Origin: Liolophura sinensis
Taxonomy: Eukaryota; Mollusca; Polyplacophora; Chitonida; Chitonidae
Assembly (NCBI RefSeq): GCF_032854445.1
Contig: NC_088295.1
Coordinates: 7,566,501 to 7,630,500, forward strand
Length of the DNA stretch: 64,000 bases
Direction: 5' to 3'
In this document: piece after piece, positions 12,701 to 23,345 of the stretch
How the letters are laid out: every line of letters begins with the position of its first letter
Position numbering within the stretch: the first letter of the stretch is position 1
Notes under the pieces: model-generated
The model's input: the letters and a program-made list of their open reading frames with translations, nothing else
Told to the model about the DNA's origin: nothing
Databases searched by the model: none
Position numbers and translations under genes: made by a program

Positions 12701-14320
12701 GTATTAAACAGGAAGTGGTTAGGAGGAAATCAAAGATGGGGTAACAGGTTGGCAATGGGATCACATAAATGTAGAGCTAGTTACAGTGGGCATGTATTAA
12801 ACAGGAAGTGGTTAGAAGGGAATCAAAGATGGGGTAACAGGTTGGCGATGGGATTACATACATGTAGAGCTAGCTACAGTGGGCATGTATTTAACAGGAA
12901 GTGGTTAGAAGGGAATCAAAGATGGGGTAACAGATTGGCGATGGGATCACATAGATGTAGAGCTAGTTACAGTGGGCATGTATTAAACAGGAAGTGGTTA
13001 GAAGGGAATCAAGGATGGGGGTAACAGGTTGGAGATGGGATCACATACATGTAGAGCTAGTTACAGTAGGTATATACTAAACAGGAAGTGGTTAGAAGGG
13101 AATCAAAGATGGGGTAACAGGTTGGCGATGGGATCACATACATGTAGAGCTAGTTACAGTGGGCATGTATTAAACAGGAAGTGGTTAGAAGGGAATCAAA
13201 GATGGGGTAACAGGTTGGAGATGGGATCACATACATGTAGAGCTAGTTACAGTAGGTATATACTAAACAGGAAGTGGTTAGAAGGGAATCAAAGATGGGG
13301 TAACAGGTTGGCGATGGGATCACATACGTGTAGAGCTAGTTACAGTGGGCATGTATTAAACAGGAAGTGGTTAGAAGGGAATCAAAGATGGGGTAACAGG
13401 TTGGAGATGGGGTCACATACATGTAGAGCTAGTTACAGTAGGTATATACTAAACAGGGAGTGGTTAGAAGGGAATCAAAGGTGGGGTAACAGATTGGCGA
13501 TGGGATCACATACATGTAGAGCTAGTTACAGTAGGTATATACTAAACAGGAAGTGATTAGAAGGGAATCAAGGATGGGATTGTGCGGGGTAGACCTAGTT
13601 ATGGTGGGGATGTCAGTGTAACCAACGGTGGACCGAAAGATTGGGGTGAGCTAGTTACAGTGCGCATGTCATTAAGGCAGGAGTTAATAAGTCAACAAAG
13701 ATGGGTGATATTTTGAACTTGAGGGTGGGTATCAAATATATAGCTAGTTATAGTTGGCATGCCAGTCACACAGTTGTAGAGGAACACAGATGACATCCTA
13801 AGGTTTGAGTTGCAGAAAATTGAACCAAAATTTTGCACGTTGGGCAAAATGTTGAAATGCAAAGGATATTTCTGTTTGTTATAGCCGTGCCATGCTACTT
13901 GTATTTGTATGTGAGCATGAAGTCTGATTTCATTGTATTCAGTTTCTAAGTCAAAGTCTGGCATTTGCAGTTATTCAGATTTGTTGTAGTTTACTGACAG
14001 TAAATTATAACTGCAATGATTAGGGCTAGAGAGAAGCATAATTTATATGAATGTCTTTTTTGTTGTTTTTTTTTTTTTGTCTTTTTTTTCTTCTTCTTTT
14101 TTTTTTTTTTTTTGATTTATGCCTTTTGTGACAATATCCATGTATCCATGCATATGTGTTTGTCTTGTGAAGAGCAGACTGCTAAATTATGACTTCTCAC
14201 AGCTTCTTTCATACTCAATAACTTGCGAGATGGTTCAAGACTTACCATTCATTCATGAACTGTGGTTTGATTTCAGTCAATGCTGAGGAGTTTATGGCCA
14301 TAATGACAGGGGACACGTAA
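5352..14320 (+). CDS. CETN3: centrin-3 (six coding exons)
   Basis: Centrin-3 is a small EF-hand Ca2+-binding protein of centrioles and basal bodies, known for roles in centrosome duplication. The coding exons are 5352-5368, 9216-9357, 9968-10082, 10358-10472, 12327-12403 and 14277-14320: 510 nt, 169 residues plus TAA, against about 167 in vertebrates. All introns are GT-AG and every phase joins without a shift. The EF-hand loops are residues 40-51 ([12 protein letters not shown], canonical), 76-87 ([12 protein letters not shown], degenerate), 113-124 ([12 protein letters not shown], position 12 not acidic) and 149-160 (DKDGDGEINAEE, canonical), so I expect sites 1 and 4 to bind Ca2+. The MSLA start, the [16 protein letters not shown] block and the MTGDT C-terminus are centrin-3 rather than centrin-1/2 features. 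Nothing suggests a pseudogene. Confidence 0.96.
6116..6303 (-). mobile_element. SINE, conserved-centre family, 5'-truncated, in CETN3 intron 1
   Basis: Read on the - strand, this is a SINE fragment: from the right, a stretch ending the tRNA-derived part, then the conserved block (CCACGACC..., GGCCAGCATTA on the + strand), then a tail read on + as TTTATTTATTT...TTACGC. The 8-bp flank GAGAAGTC at 6116-6123 and 6296-6303 looks like a target-site duplication. The copy is diverged. Confidence 0.75.
6684..6725. repeat. (TA)n microsatellite, about 21 repeats
   Basis: Uninterrupted alternating TA of about 40 bp inside CETN3 intron 1. Confidence 0.95.
6925..7025 (-). mobile_element. degraded SINE fragment in CETN3 intron 1
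   Basis: The + strand reads TTTATTTATTTATTTCATTGG, then TTTTACACTGCACTGAAA, then AATGGCCAGCATTATGACAGG, which matches the tail and central block of the conserved-centre SINE seen at 44214-44351. It is highly diverged and lacks the tRNA-like head. Confidence 0.6.
7026..9215. other. rest of CETN3 intron 1; nothing recognised
   Basis: AT-rich intronic DNA with homopolymer runs (for example poly-A near 7440) and no exon-like frame that I can support. The intron ends at the acceptor TTCTCTTTGGTAG (9203-9215). Confidence 0.5.
9216..9357 (+). CDS. CETN3: CETN3 exon 2 (basic N-terminus and EF-hand 1)
   Basis: 142 nt, residues 6-53. The exon completes the split Arg codon, then encodes a basic linker ([10 protein letters not shown]) and the first EF-hand, whose loop [12 protein letters not shown] is residues 40-51. 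It ends in phase 0 at AAG before the donor GTGTGT. Confidence 0.95.
9405..9790. repeat. degenerate 51-52 bp tandem repeat in CETN3 intron 2
   Basis: The motif CTGGGAAATC(C/T)TGTTACAC recurs at about 9457, 9509, 9559, 9609, 9660, 9714 and 9766. About seven diverged copies, each with GTG(G/A)GTGAGATCTGC between the motifs, fill most of the 610-bp intron 2. The open frames here come from the repeat. Confidence 0.8.
9968..10082 (+). CDS. CETN3: CETN3 exon 3 (EF-hand 2)
   Basis: 115 nt after the acceptor TGTCATTTTAG. It encodes [20 protein letters not shown] and EF-hand loop 2 ([12 protein letters not shown]), then ends one base into a Val codon before the strong donor GTAAGT. The loop has Ile at position 5 and Asp at position 12, so Ca2+ affinity is probably low, as in other centrin-3 proteins. 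Confidence 0.95.
10358..10472 (+). CDS. CETN3: CETN3 exon 4 (EF-hand 3)
   Basis: 115 nt after the acceptor GTGTTTGGCAG. It encodes [18 protein letters not shown] and EF-hand loop 3 ([12 protein letters not shown]), then LRRVA and two bases of Arg before the donor GTGAGT. Position 12 of the loop is Asn, so this site is predicted to be weak. Confidence 0.95.
10473..12326. other. CETN3 intron 4; nothing recognised
   Basis: 1854 bp of AT-rich intron without an array, a SINE or a supported exon. It ends in the acceptor TTTTTCCACCTTTAG. Confidence 0.6.
12327..12403 (+). CDS. CETN3: CETN3 exon 5 (start of EF-hand 4)
   Basis: 77 nt encoding [18 protein letters not shown] and the first part of EF-hand loop 4 (DKDGDGE), ending one base into an Ile codon before the donor GTAAGA. 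The [11 protein letters not shown] block is nearly invariant in centrin-3. A 93-bp minisatellite starts only about 8 bp inside the following intron. Confidence 0.95.
12411..13590. repeat. 93-bp minisatellite in CETN3 intron 5, about 12-13 copies
   Basis: Units of 93 bp contain GGGGTAACAGGTTGG, GAGCTAGTTACAGT and AAACAGGAAGTGGTTAGAAG. Copies alternate between a GTGGGCATGTATTAAA form and a GTAGGTATATACTAAA form toward the right half, which suggests duplication of a two-unit block. Because 93 is 31 codons, two long open frames (12563-13024 and 13029-13556) run through it, separated by a one-base shift at about 13020. They are not separate genes. Confidence 0.93.
13591..13770. repeat. decayed edge of the 93-bp array
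   Basis: GACCTAGTTATGGTGGGGATGT, GAGCTAGTTACAGTGCGCATGT and ATAGCTAGTTATAGTTGGCATG are three diverged versions of the unit core. The right margin of the array is therefore older than its centre, as expected where turnover is concentrated internally. Confidence 0.7.
14277..14320 (+). CDS. CETN3: CETN3 exon 6, C-terminus and stop
   Basis: 44 nt after the acceptor TGGTTTGATTTCAG. It encodes the end of EF-hand loop 4 (INAEE) and the tail FMAIMTGDT, then TAA. The MTGD ending is typical of centrin-3. Confidence 0.95.
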
Positions 14321-14468
14321 CCATGATTATTAACCAACTTGACCAATAAGGCTCATGTCCATCCAGTCTTTCATAGAAAATGACTGCTAACAAGTAACTG
14401 TGTTGACCAACCACTAAGGATTGTTCCTGTCCAGGCTTTGAAGGCAGCATGGTTATACTTACATGACC

Positions 14469-14474
14469 ATTAAA
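14469..14474 (+). terminator. candidate CETN3 poly(A) signal ATTAAA
   Basis: ATTAAA lies about 150 nt after the CETN3 stop. A GT-rich stretch (TGTTTGTTGTTTC... at about 14517-14550) lies downstream, where a GU-rich element would be expected. No AATAAA lies closer. Another ATTAAA is at 15365-15370, inside a SINE fragment. Confidence 0.4.
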
Positions 14475-14550
14475 AGGAACATGGGAAGATAGTATCTACT
14501 GCTGCTCACCAATTACTGTTTGTTGTTTCATTGTCTTTGTTTTGTTGTAC

Positions 14551-15260
14551 AAGCACAGTGAACAATAGTGCTTTAAGCTTAAGTCAGTTGTTTGATTCAG
14601 TGATGTTGATGGTTGGTAGAAACCATTTGTTTTATTTAAATATTTCAGAAGTCAAATAGATGAAAATGAAAGTTGTTCAACATGTATGTTACTCAGACAC
14701 TCTGGCATATTAAGCTTGGTAAACATGTGCCACCCATTAAGCTATATTCATTAATTCATTTCATGTGGCAGTAAGCTGGTCATTTATGAGGAGAACAAAA
14801 CTCCATTCAAGAAAGTACTTTTAGCTTCATTTATTTATTCCATAGTGTTTTATGTTCCGTCATAACTACTTTGAGGTAGCTAGCAATTTCAAGTCAAATG
14901 CAGTAAGAATGTGATTAGAAAGATACAGTTTATTATATACTTGTAAGTTGATTTAGCAGGTACATGTTTAAATCCAGGTAGAACAGCAGGAGCTAAGCTT
15001 AATATATTCTATATGCTCTCTCATTAGGATTTGCAGGGTGGTGAGTAAATGCCAGTGTGTGTCACAAGACAAAAGTCTGTGGCCAGAAAACAATACCAGT
15101 CAAACACAGATAAAAGTTTTGGTTGTAGGTTTAGCGTATTTGTTACAATGCAGACATTGTTTTTAACATTTGTAATGATTCATATAGTTCATTGTGGCAA
15201 AGTGTCACTCAGGTCTGTGGTCACAGCTCATCACAGCACATTGTCTCATAAGTCTGTGGC
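14551..15260. other. intergenic; nothing recognised
   Basis: No supported gene. The frame at 15049-15312 runs into a SINE fragment and has no family match. Confidence 0.5.
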
Positions 15261-15261
15261 C

Positions 15262-15375
15262 ATTCTGTTTATTGGGTTTCCCCGGGATCTGCCCAGTTTC
15301 CTCCCGCCATAAAAATAACTGCCATGGTATAAATGAAAATCCTTGAGTATGGCGTTTAGCAACAATTAAATCAAA
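15262..15375 (+). mobile_element. SINE 3' fragment, conserved-centre family
   Basis: GGGTTTCCCCGGGATCTGCC, then TTTCCTCCCGCCATAA, CTTGAGTATGGCGTTTAGCA and a final ATTAAATCAAATTT match the 3' half of the SINE at 62246-62521. The tRNA-like head is missing. Confidence 0.7.
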
Positions 15376-15627
15376 TTTATCCGTCCTTTTGTGTACTGTG
15401 TATATGTTCTCCTTGAACAGAATCGTTGTAAAACGAAATGACTTTTGTTAATTCATCTTCATGTAAAATATCATTCCAAGGCAGGTTGTAATGTGTTAAA
15501 TGTTTTTGATTGATAATCTGATAACAGTCGGAGCGTCCAGACGTGCATTGCAATGGCTGCGTTGCGGCCAAGAATTAAGTTAAAACGTTACTTGTATGGT
15601 TGTCAATCTCTTTGCTTTCTCTCTAAC

Positions 15628-15988
15628 CGTCCCTGATAGCACCATTGGTAGAGCGTCCGCTTCAGGAGGCAGTAGATTCAGGGTCAATCCTGGATGGGGT
15701 CACACCTAAAACCTTACAAGAGGAAGTTGCGTTTGGTATTCAGCATGAAGGGGATAGTGCAGCGACTGGTTGTTCCCTATCAGTATAATGGCTTAGGCGG
15801 GGCAGCTTACTTGCCTTCCGTAAGGCGTCTCAGTGAAGCAGCACTAGATAAAAGAGCGGTGGAAATCCGTCCTGCAACAAGGAAGCACATGTACATGCAC
15901 TATGAGGACTACTTCCTCATCATATGACTGAAAAATTCTTAAGGACGACGTTTAACCCCAAGCACTCACTCACTCGCTCTCTCACTCC
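15628..15988 (+). mobile_element. tRNA-derived SINE, CACT-tailed family, near full length
   Basis: The copy opens with a tRNA-like head: A-box-like TAGCACCATTGGTAGAGC and B-box-like GGGTCAATCC. A body follows with AAGAGGAAGTTG, CAGCATGAAGGGGATAGTGC and GGAAATCCGTCCTGCAACAA. It ends with CATATGACTGAAAAATTCTT, a GACGTTTAACCCC block and a CACTCACTCACTC tail. Other copies are at 18108, 32148 and 33228. Confidence 0.85.
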
Positions 15989-16180
15989 GTTCTCTGTCCC
16001 AATGAGGACATTCTTTCTCCCGAAGCGGAGAACACTCTACCAACTTAGCTAAGGGCTGAGGACAGCAAGAGGCTATAGCTGAAATACTGGCTAGTCAAAT
16101 ATTTGGTTCTCCTGCCTCCACATTTCTCAGGTGTCGACAGTCAGGTATGGCCGTGAAGGTGATCTGGAGAGTAAACTGTC

Positions 16181-16681
16181 CTATAATACACATTGATAAT
16201 GTGCTCGCTCTGAACGTGAACATTTATGCGTCGTGTACAATGTATGGAGAAGTTGGTCAGTGACTGGCGAAAAAGAGGTGGCACTGTGATATGAACAGTC
16301 ATCATCCACTGACGCTGTGATATGAACAGTCTGCATGTATGGACATGCGGTGATGTTAATCCGTCTGCATATGCTGTCAAGGGGCAATATAAGCGGTCTG
16401 CAGATGTATCGAGAGCTATATGTCAACAGATGGACCTCATATACAGCCACACTTGTTAAACCAACATGTGCCTCTCCCAGGCCCAGGCGTGTAACCCAAA
16501 CAGCTGATAATAGATGCGTACGACTATAAGTCGATGTATGTTGAATGTTTACATTACACAATACAATGGTCATTGCCACAACACTGGGTTGATTGATGTA
16601 AACTGTTAAATGATAATGCTGTGTCAGTATGTACTGCTGAATGGTGACGTGTGCACGTGTTGATAAGAGTTGACACCACAC
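16181..16681 (-). other. 166-codon open frame, probably chance
   Basis: A long minus-strand frame, rich in His, Thr, Ser and Tyr, with no recognisable domain. At a stop frequency of 3/64 per codon about two frames of this length are expected by chance in six frames of 64 kb. No splice-site or array context supports it. Confidence 0.15.
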
Positions 16682-16865
16682 AGTGTCAATGCATGTGTGG
16701 TTAGCATTCCACGAGCAAGGTGTTGATTTAGTTAATGTATACGTGCTGTTTTATGTAGGATTGTTAAACTTGATGGCCTTTGACCTCATGCTATCGGTGC
16801 ATGTGGATTGCTTTTATAATTATGTGTTTTGTGTCAGCTCGTGTTCATAGAGTGCTTTTTGGACA

Positions 16866-16995
16866 TATGTATTTTATTTATTTGATTGTGCCTTACGCCG
16901 TACTGAAGAATATTTCACATATAAAACGGCGGTCAGTATTATGGGTAAACCCACGACCATCCGGAGGTTGTTGGCAGATCTTCCCCACATGCGAT
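16866..16995 (-). mobile_element. SINE fragment, conserved-centre family
   Basis: The + strand reads TTTATTTATTTGATTGTGCC, TTACGCCGTACTGAAGAATA, TTTCACATATAAAACGGCGG and then CCCACGACCATCCGGAGGTT, which is the reverse orientation of the SINE. Part of the central block is deleted relative to the copy at 44214. Confidence 0.8.
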
Positions 16996-16999
16996 GGAT

Positions 17000-18090
17000 A
17001 TATGTATGTTTATTCGTATAAATACGTGCAGACATGCGCAGCCCTGTGTTGTGTGAACACGGCTTCAGTGCTTTGTTCATCAGTGCGAAGCAGCTTTTTG
17101 GGTATAGAGAGTTACATAGTGAAACACAGACTGTATATAATAGATATGTAGCCTATTGACTGCTAGGCGTCAGTGTTTGGAGCGTTTAAGGCAGCTTTTG
17201 TTGCGGCTCAGGGCAGTATGACTGGGCCGCTCGGAAAAACATTCGTTTCTGCCGTTTACTATATAGTTACTGGAGGAATATAAACATTTCTTTGAGGTCA
17301 TTTTCCATAATCTGGTTTTGATGGGAATCTGGATATTCTTAATGACCTTTTCAAGCGCTTGATATAGGACATGAAGCGGTAAAAGTATCCTTTCCTTTCA
17401 GGCAATAATAATCAGATAAACAGTAACCTGTGTGGGAACTGTTTGGGAGCCGACTTACTTAGGATAAATCGATATTATGACAGCCAAGACGGAGTAGGTG
17501 AAGCGTTGGACGCGCGTCGATATTGTTTTTACGTCTGCCATTCTGTTAGTTGAACGCAGGCCGATGGATATTAACCACAAAGAAACATTCAAGTCACTTT
17601 GTTGTGAGCGGAGAAACATCAAACCGAGCTATCGGGCTATCATCTCTGCTAGATGGGCCGAACTTTAAATTGGTTTTACTGTATTACAGAGATTAGTTAC
17701 TGGTTAGTTAAGCAACTTGATTATCAGTTTTTCTATTTCTGTATTTACGACATCGGGACGAATAGCCGAAACCTTTCCAACGGCGATTGCGACTGTGCAC
17801 GTCGTCTTTCTCTTCTTTTGCACGCAGATCTCCTTCCATCTTGCCTCCGGCCGAATGATCGGAATGGCTCTGCTATCGACCAGCCCATGGCAATGACTCC
17901 GCCATTCTCTAGCCTTAGATTCGCATCAACTTTGGCACTCTAGACGCATTTAGCCTAAATTCTTTATTGATCGGGCTATTTTCGATCGACAAATTTTACA
18001 ATGGAGTAGACTTGTCCTATAATTCCCACTGATTCTGAGCAAAGGAAAGAAGTTCTACTTGTACATAAACGATCATAGTGTTGGACAGCT
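17000..18090. other. GC-richer intergenic patch, no supported gene
   Basis: From about 17440 to 17950 the sequence is richer in CpG than its surroundings (GGACGCGCGTCG at 17508-17519). A minus-strand GAGAATGGCGGAG near 17912 looks like a start context, but the frame stops after ten codons. It could be a promoter or an unrecognised 5' exon; I cannot assign it. Confidence 0.25.
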
Positions 18091-18107
18091 GTCTTCAGCA
18101 CGTGAAT

Positions 18108-18461
18108 ACCGGCCCGGATAGCACAGTTGGTAGAGCTTCGGGACCGGTAGATCCAGGATCAATCCATGATCGAGTCACACCTAAGACTTTAAAAGAGGAA
18201 GTTGTAACTTCCTCGCTTGACGTTCAGCATGAAGGGGATAGTGCAACGACTGGTTGACCCGTATCAGTATAATGGCTCGGGCGGGCGGCTTACTTGCCTT
18301 CGGTAAGTCGTCTCAGTGAAGCAGCACTAAATAAAACAGCGGTGGAAATCCGTCCTGCAACAAGGAGGCACATTACACGTACATGCACCCTAATGATTCC
18401 TTCGTCGTCATATGACTGAAAAGTTGTTGAGTACGACGTTAAACCCCAAGCACTCACTCAC
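18108..18461 (+). mobile_element. tRNA-derived SINE, CACT-tailed family, with perfect 13-bp TSD
   Basis: Full-length copy: tRNA-like head (GGATAGCACAGTTGGTAGAG), body, GACGTTAAACCCCAAGCACT and CACTCACT tail. It is flanked by a perfect target-site duplication TCAGCACGTGAAT at 18095-18107 and 18462-18474. The perfect duplication and intact length suggest a fairly recent insertion and define the element's ends. Confidence 0.93.
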
Positions 18462-18474
18462 TCAGCACGTGAAT

Positions 18475-19600
18475 CAGTATTCCGTCCTACCTATGCATTC
18501 ATCCGTCAACCAGTCAATTAGCTAATCCGTGGACAAACTTTCCAGTCAATAAAGAATAAAGTATTCTTTGCTCCTGCCAAGAATCGAAGAGCCATGATAT
18601 CTCCTAATGATGTACATCGAACTTCACTGTGTCTCATATAACTATCGCTGCCGTTACAAATGTTGCGCTTTGACGATGTTTTTGAACGGCGTAGCACCAT
18701 CACTGACCAATGGTAGGTCATCGGTAAGTGTTATGTATTCCCATTTAGACGTTTTAACCTGGGTAGTTGGCGCAGTTACTGGGTGTGCGTTTGCATGGTA
18801 CGCAACATAGTTACAGATTGTTTTTTGGAGGATGTAACATCATCGCTACGGTATAACAGGCTCTGCATTTTGGACGTTGTAACATCGGTAAGGTGGCCCA
18901 TAGTGATAGGGTATCCTGTTTGACGTGTATGTGACATCACAGGTGCATGCGGGTGAACTTTGTGTCCACCATACAAAACCGACACCTTTTCTTCACAAGA
19001 GAAGCAGCTGTGCAGGACCACAATGAACTCTCCTGAATCGCAGCCAATATTTTAAGATTTGAAGCGTATCTCTTAACTACTGAGCTTTGATTTCTGCTTC
19101 ATGTACTTGCAGCCTGAAACATTTCAATTATAAGGCCCTATGAGTTCATTCTGTTAACTTTCACACCAACAGCTCCTTTCTTCCAAAGACTCAACCTCAA
19201 AAATAGGCAAAATTTTATCTAGAATTGAGCAGGAATTTCCACACAAACGGCTACATGTACATTTTCAACCTCGCAAAGTATAGACAAAATCATATTGATA
19301 ACTAAATATTTCATAGAAATTTGACACAAATAGCTATCTTTCCTACAGTCTTCTACTCAGTTTGATAATTTACCTGCCTAAGAAAGTGCAAGAAGCTGTC
19401 GAGATTGCAGGTTTTATTTGAAAGGGTTATTTTATTTACCCACAACAATTATATATATGAATTTTTCACACAATCACAGATATAGCCAACTTTTGTCAGT
19501 CGCTGCAAACAAATTCATTTTTACTAGTTTGTTAAGGCTGGTGACAATTCCTGCCAGAAAGTAAGTTTCTAGAAGTGTATCATTACAATCAATTCATGGA
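18475..19600. other. intergenic; nothing recognised
   Basis: The region between the SINE and the 3' end of the synaptotagmin-15-like gene has no supported exon, array or SINE. Confidence 0.5.
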
Positions 19601-19610
19601 AAATAATCCA

Positions 19611-19616
19611 TTTATT
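19611..19616 (-). terminator. candidate poly(A) signal of the synaptotagmin-15-like gene
   Basis: TTTATT on + is AATAAA on -, about 130 nt past the stop at 19746. Further TTTATT motifs at 19413-19418 and 19431-19436 are alternative signals. Confidence 0.45.
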
Positions 19617-19745
19617 ACGTGTCTATTCGCCACGAGGGCGCACTAATCCCAGTTAGGAGCGAATTTAAGTTCACTCACGCATTCAGTGGGGCTTTAACTC
19701 GGGCCATACTCAGACGACCAATTGTGTTGCGAGTAGGAAACAACT

Positions 19746-20053
19746 TCACAGATGCAGAGTGTACCAGCCTTTAACCACCCGTTCTGTTTGAACCAACACG
19801 CCCCAGTAGTTCAGAGCACCTTCTCCGGACCGGAAATACGGACCCACCGTGACACGCCCAATCGGGGCATCGTCCGAGAAGACACTACATACCACTAAGG
19901 TCACTACAAGAGTTATGTCGTCAAAAACTGCCGCAGGCACAAAGAAACGAAATTTTTCGTTGATAAATGAACGGGAAGATGGGCAAATGATCCCGGATTT
20001 CATCGTTTTAACGTTTTCACCAGTGAACAGTAGAGAAACTTTGGCATGGAGTT
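19746..20053 (-). CDS. SYT15-like: synaptotagmin-15-like last exon (C2B, stop)
   Basis: 308 nt after the acceptor TTTTTTTTTCCAG on the - strand. It starts with two bases completing a Glu codon, then [31 protein letters not shown] and [10 protein letters not shown], and ends GWYTLHL before TGA. The final Trp-x-x-Leu resembles the WHxL ending of synaptotagmin C2B domains. Confidence 0.88.
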
Positions 20054-23000
20054 CTGGAAAAAAAAACAAAACAACAAAAGGTTATTAGACTGATGCATGG
20101 AGAGAAACGACTGAACACACCGACAATATCAAACAGTATATAGCATAAACTTATTAACCTATCCACGAAATCCACATATGCCAGTTCTGGTGCCCAGCTG
20201 TCCCTCTCCGTAGCGATCTAATCAAAGGGTAACCGAGATACATGTACATATTTCATTATCGCCAACTTACATACTAGCACGATTTGAATACTGATTTCAC
20301 TCATTTGCCTAGAACATTCCTTGCGTCTTTCCAACACGACTGAAAAACAGTTGGCTTCTTCTCTGTGCATGGCTCCGTCCTAATTTCGTACTTTGTATGC
20401 ATTTTATTTGTGTCAAAGGTCGTTTTGAAAATTGAACTTGCAATTATTGTCCGGGAACGTCCATTGTGGTCGATAGCTAGTATATGAATGTCTGCTTTGA
20501 CGCATAGATTGTACTCTGCATACTTGAACAGGAAAAGCTTAATTTTTCCGCTTCATTGACACATTCGTTTTGAAATAGACTTCGGGTGACAAAGCGACAT
20601 TTTGACATAAAATGTGGTTGTACGCTGTCCAGCAAAGACAGAGAACTTGGCTTACGGCAATTTTATGTAAAATGTCCAAATCTTAAAAGTTATTTTTTAC
20701 ATTTCAGTGTAAAATACCGTGAGTCTCAGGCTTTTGGTACATAGCTATAGGGGATCGACATCAAGACAACGCGACATTTCATTTATAAAGTGTGGCCTTA
20801 CGGTTATTGATTTGCCCCTGCGCATGCATTAAATTTATCCTAGTTAATTACGGGAAGGCCAATCATCGGAAGTAACTTAAATGCGCGTTAGCGCATGTGA
20901 TTAAAATGACACCATCTAGACAACACAACATTTCCTGGGGTTGCGTTGGCACATGTTTTCAGGGCACCACAGCGACATTTTGAACTTAAAATATTGCCTT
21001 CCGGTGAACGAAAATCACACTTAAAGAGAAGATAAAAGAACAAGCAGAAAATATACGGAGAATTTTCGCAACCAATATATTTACAACTTTCGCAAGTTGT
21101 CGCGTTCTCGTCTTTATCATCAAACGGCTACAGAGCGACAATGTAACATTTAAAGTTGTAATGTCACTTTGGTGTGTTTCCAGTGGATATAAGGGATATA
21201 AGAAAAGAGCAAAACCACGTGATTTCAAAGTCAAATTGATACGATTCTCTCCTTTTCTGCACTCAAATAGACTTTTAATGGTTTGCGTTAAGCTCGGCAT
21301 GTACATACGAGAGTTTCAGACGCGATCCAACTCAACTCAGCTGGTAACACTGTTGGTCCCAGTCACTGATTGCTACACGATTTTGGATTGAACCGCCATA
21401 CACGTAACGACTGAGATACAACTGCAGTTGAGTGGCGCCGTTATTTCGTTTGTAATCGGATGCAAATATCCAGTTGAGATGAGTTGAGTCTTAAGTATTC
21501 AGAACTTTCAACGTCGTTTCTGGAACTGGTCTTGCCATTATTGACCCGGAACGTCCATTTTGGTTGACGGCTGGTATAGGAGCCTACGAATGTCGACGCA
21601 TAGATATATTAGGTGTTGTTTGACGCAGTCGTTATATCCCAGAAAAGCACCCTTTTTAACACCATAGCACAACTGCTTCGTGCATTATTCAACAACTTCA
21701 AATTAATGTATTAATTTTCCCCGGTGTATACATGCTAGCATCCCAGTTGTCACTGAAGGTTCTTACCTTTATTGACACATCCTACCATCTCTGTCACCGC
21801 CAGATGACGCACTCGTAACAAACCCACAGTGAGACATTTCTCCATGGGCGTGTAGGACAGAGTGATGTAAATGTCGCCGATTGCCCCATGTATCTGTGAA
21901 CCAAGAACAGGCTTTCACAAGGACAAACAACTAGCATCAAATAGAAAAGTTGATGCACGAGTAACGTTTGCAAAGCTTTGAGCATTGTCACACAAATTTC
22001 ATGCCAAATGACTTTTCCGCCGAACACTTGATACGTAAATATAACATTGCAACAACTGCTGCACGAGTTTAACCTTGCCACTGAACAACCATGCACTAAT
22101 TTAACCCTGTCACAGAAGAACTGATGCAGGAGTTTAACCTTGCGACTGAACAGCTATACACTAATTTAACCTTGTCACAGAAGAACTGATGCAGGAGTTT
22201 AACCTTGCGACCGAACAGCTATACACCAATTTAACCTTGTCACAGAAGAACTGAAGCAGGAGTTTAACCTTGCGACCGAACAGCTATACACTAATTTAAC
22301 CTTGTCACAGAAGAACTGATGCAGGAGTTTAACCTTGCGACCGAACAGCTTTACACTAATTTAACCCTGTCACAGAAGAACCGATGCAGGAGTTTACCCT
22401 TGCGACCGAACAGCTATACACCAATTTAACCCTGTCACAAAAGAACTGATGCAGGAGTTTAACCTTGCGACTGAACAGCTATACACTAATTTAACCTTGT
22501 CACAAAAGAACTGATGCAGGAGTTTAACCTTGCGACCGAACAGCTTTACACTAATTTAACCTTGTCACAGAAGAACTGATGCAGGAGTTTAACCTTGCGA
22601 CCGAACAGCTTTACACTAATTTAACCTTATCGCAGAACAGCTGATACACGAGTTTAACGTAATTGCCGCCAAACAATCATACATTAAGTTAACCTCGCTA
22701 CAGAACAGCTAAAACACGAATTTAACATTGCCATGAGACAAATTATACACTTTTCGGTTTACCGTTGAGTACTTTATATGATTATCGTTTCAAACATTTC
22801 GAATACAGGAAATCTTACCACAGAACTTTTGCCGAGCACTAATTCATAATCCACTGGACTTCCAAACTTGACACAAGTCTCAACATACGGAAGTATTGCA
22901 TGGCCAACTGACATATGTTTTTTGCGCCTCGCTGCATCGTATATAGTTATACGGAGGAAGGAATATCTATGACTACTTCTGTTAAAAGAAAAGGTGAATG

Positions 23001-23259
23001 TTTGTTGGAAGTTAGGGTTAAGCGTCTTTGGGGCTCTTGTGGACATCTGGGTTTGGTGGTTTCCAGGAAGCAAAGTAAGAACTGCGATGGGGTTGTAGAC
23101 GAGGCCGCGTCCTTTGCACGGTAGGTTCCGGGCGGCCTTCAGTTCCACCTGTATACAACATCTATGAAGAGAAATTCTCAGCAATGCTAAAGTCAAGGAG
23201 TTATATCAGCACAGTGTGAACACAAACAGAGAGAAGCTGCGTATGGCGAGACAAGTCTG

Positions 23260-23345
<86 letters not shown>

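Noticed and set aside
12563-13556. two long frames encoding 31-residue repeats
   Set aside because: They lie in CETN3 intron 5 within a 93-bp minisatellite; openness follows from the unit length.
16181-16681. 166-codon minus-strand frame as a gene
   Set aside because: The length is within chance expectation for six frames of 64 kb, composition is unusual and there is no family or splice support.
17880-17915. minus-strand ATGGCGGAG start of a gene
   Set aside because: The frame stops after ten codons and no donor-acceptor pair was found to rescue it.
23149-23160. acceptor GTATACAG for the C2A exon
   Set aside because: It gives phase 0, which does not match the phase-2 donor of the upstream exon and would drop part of the second C2A strand.
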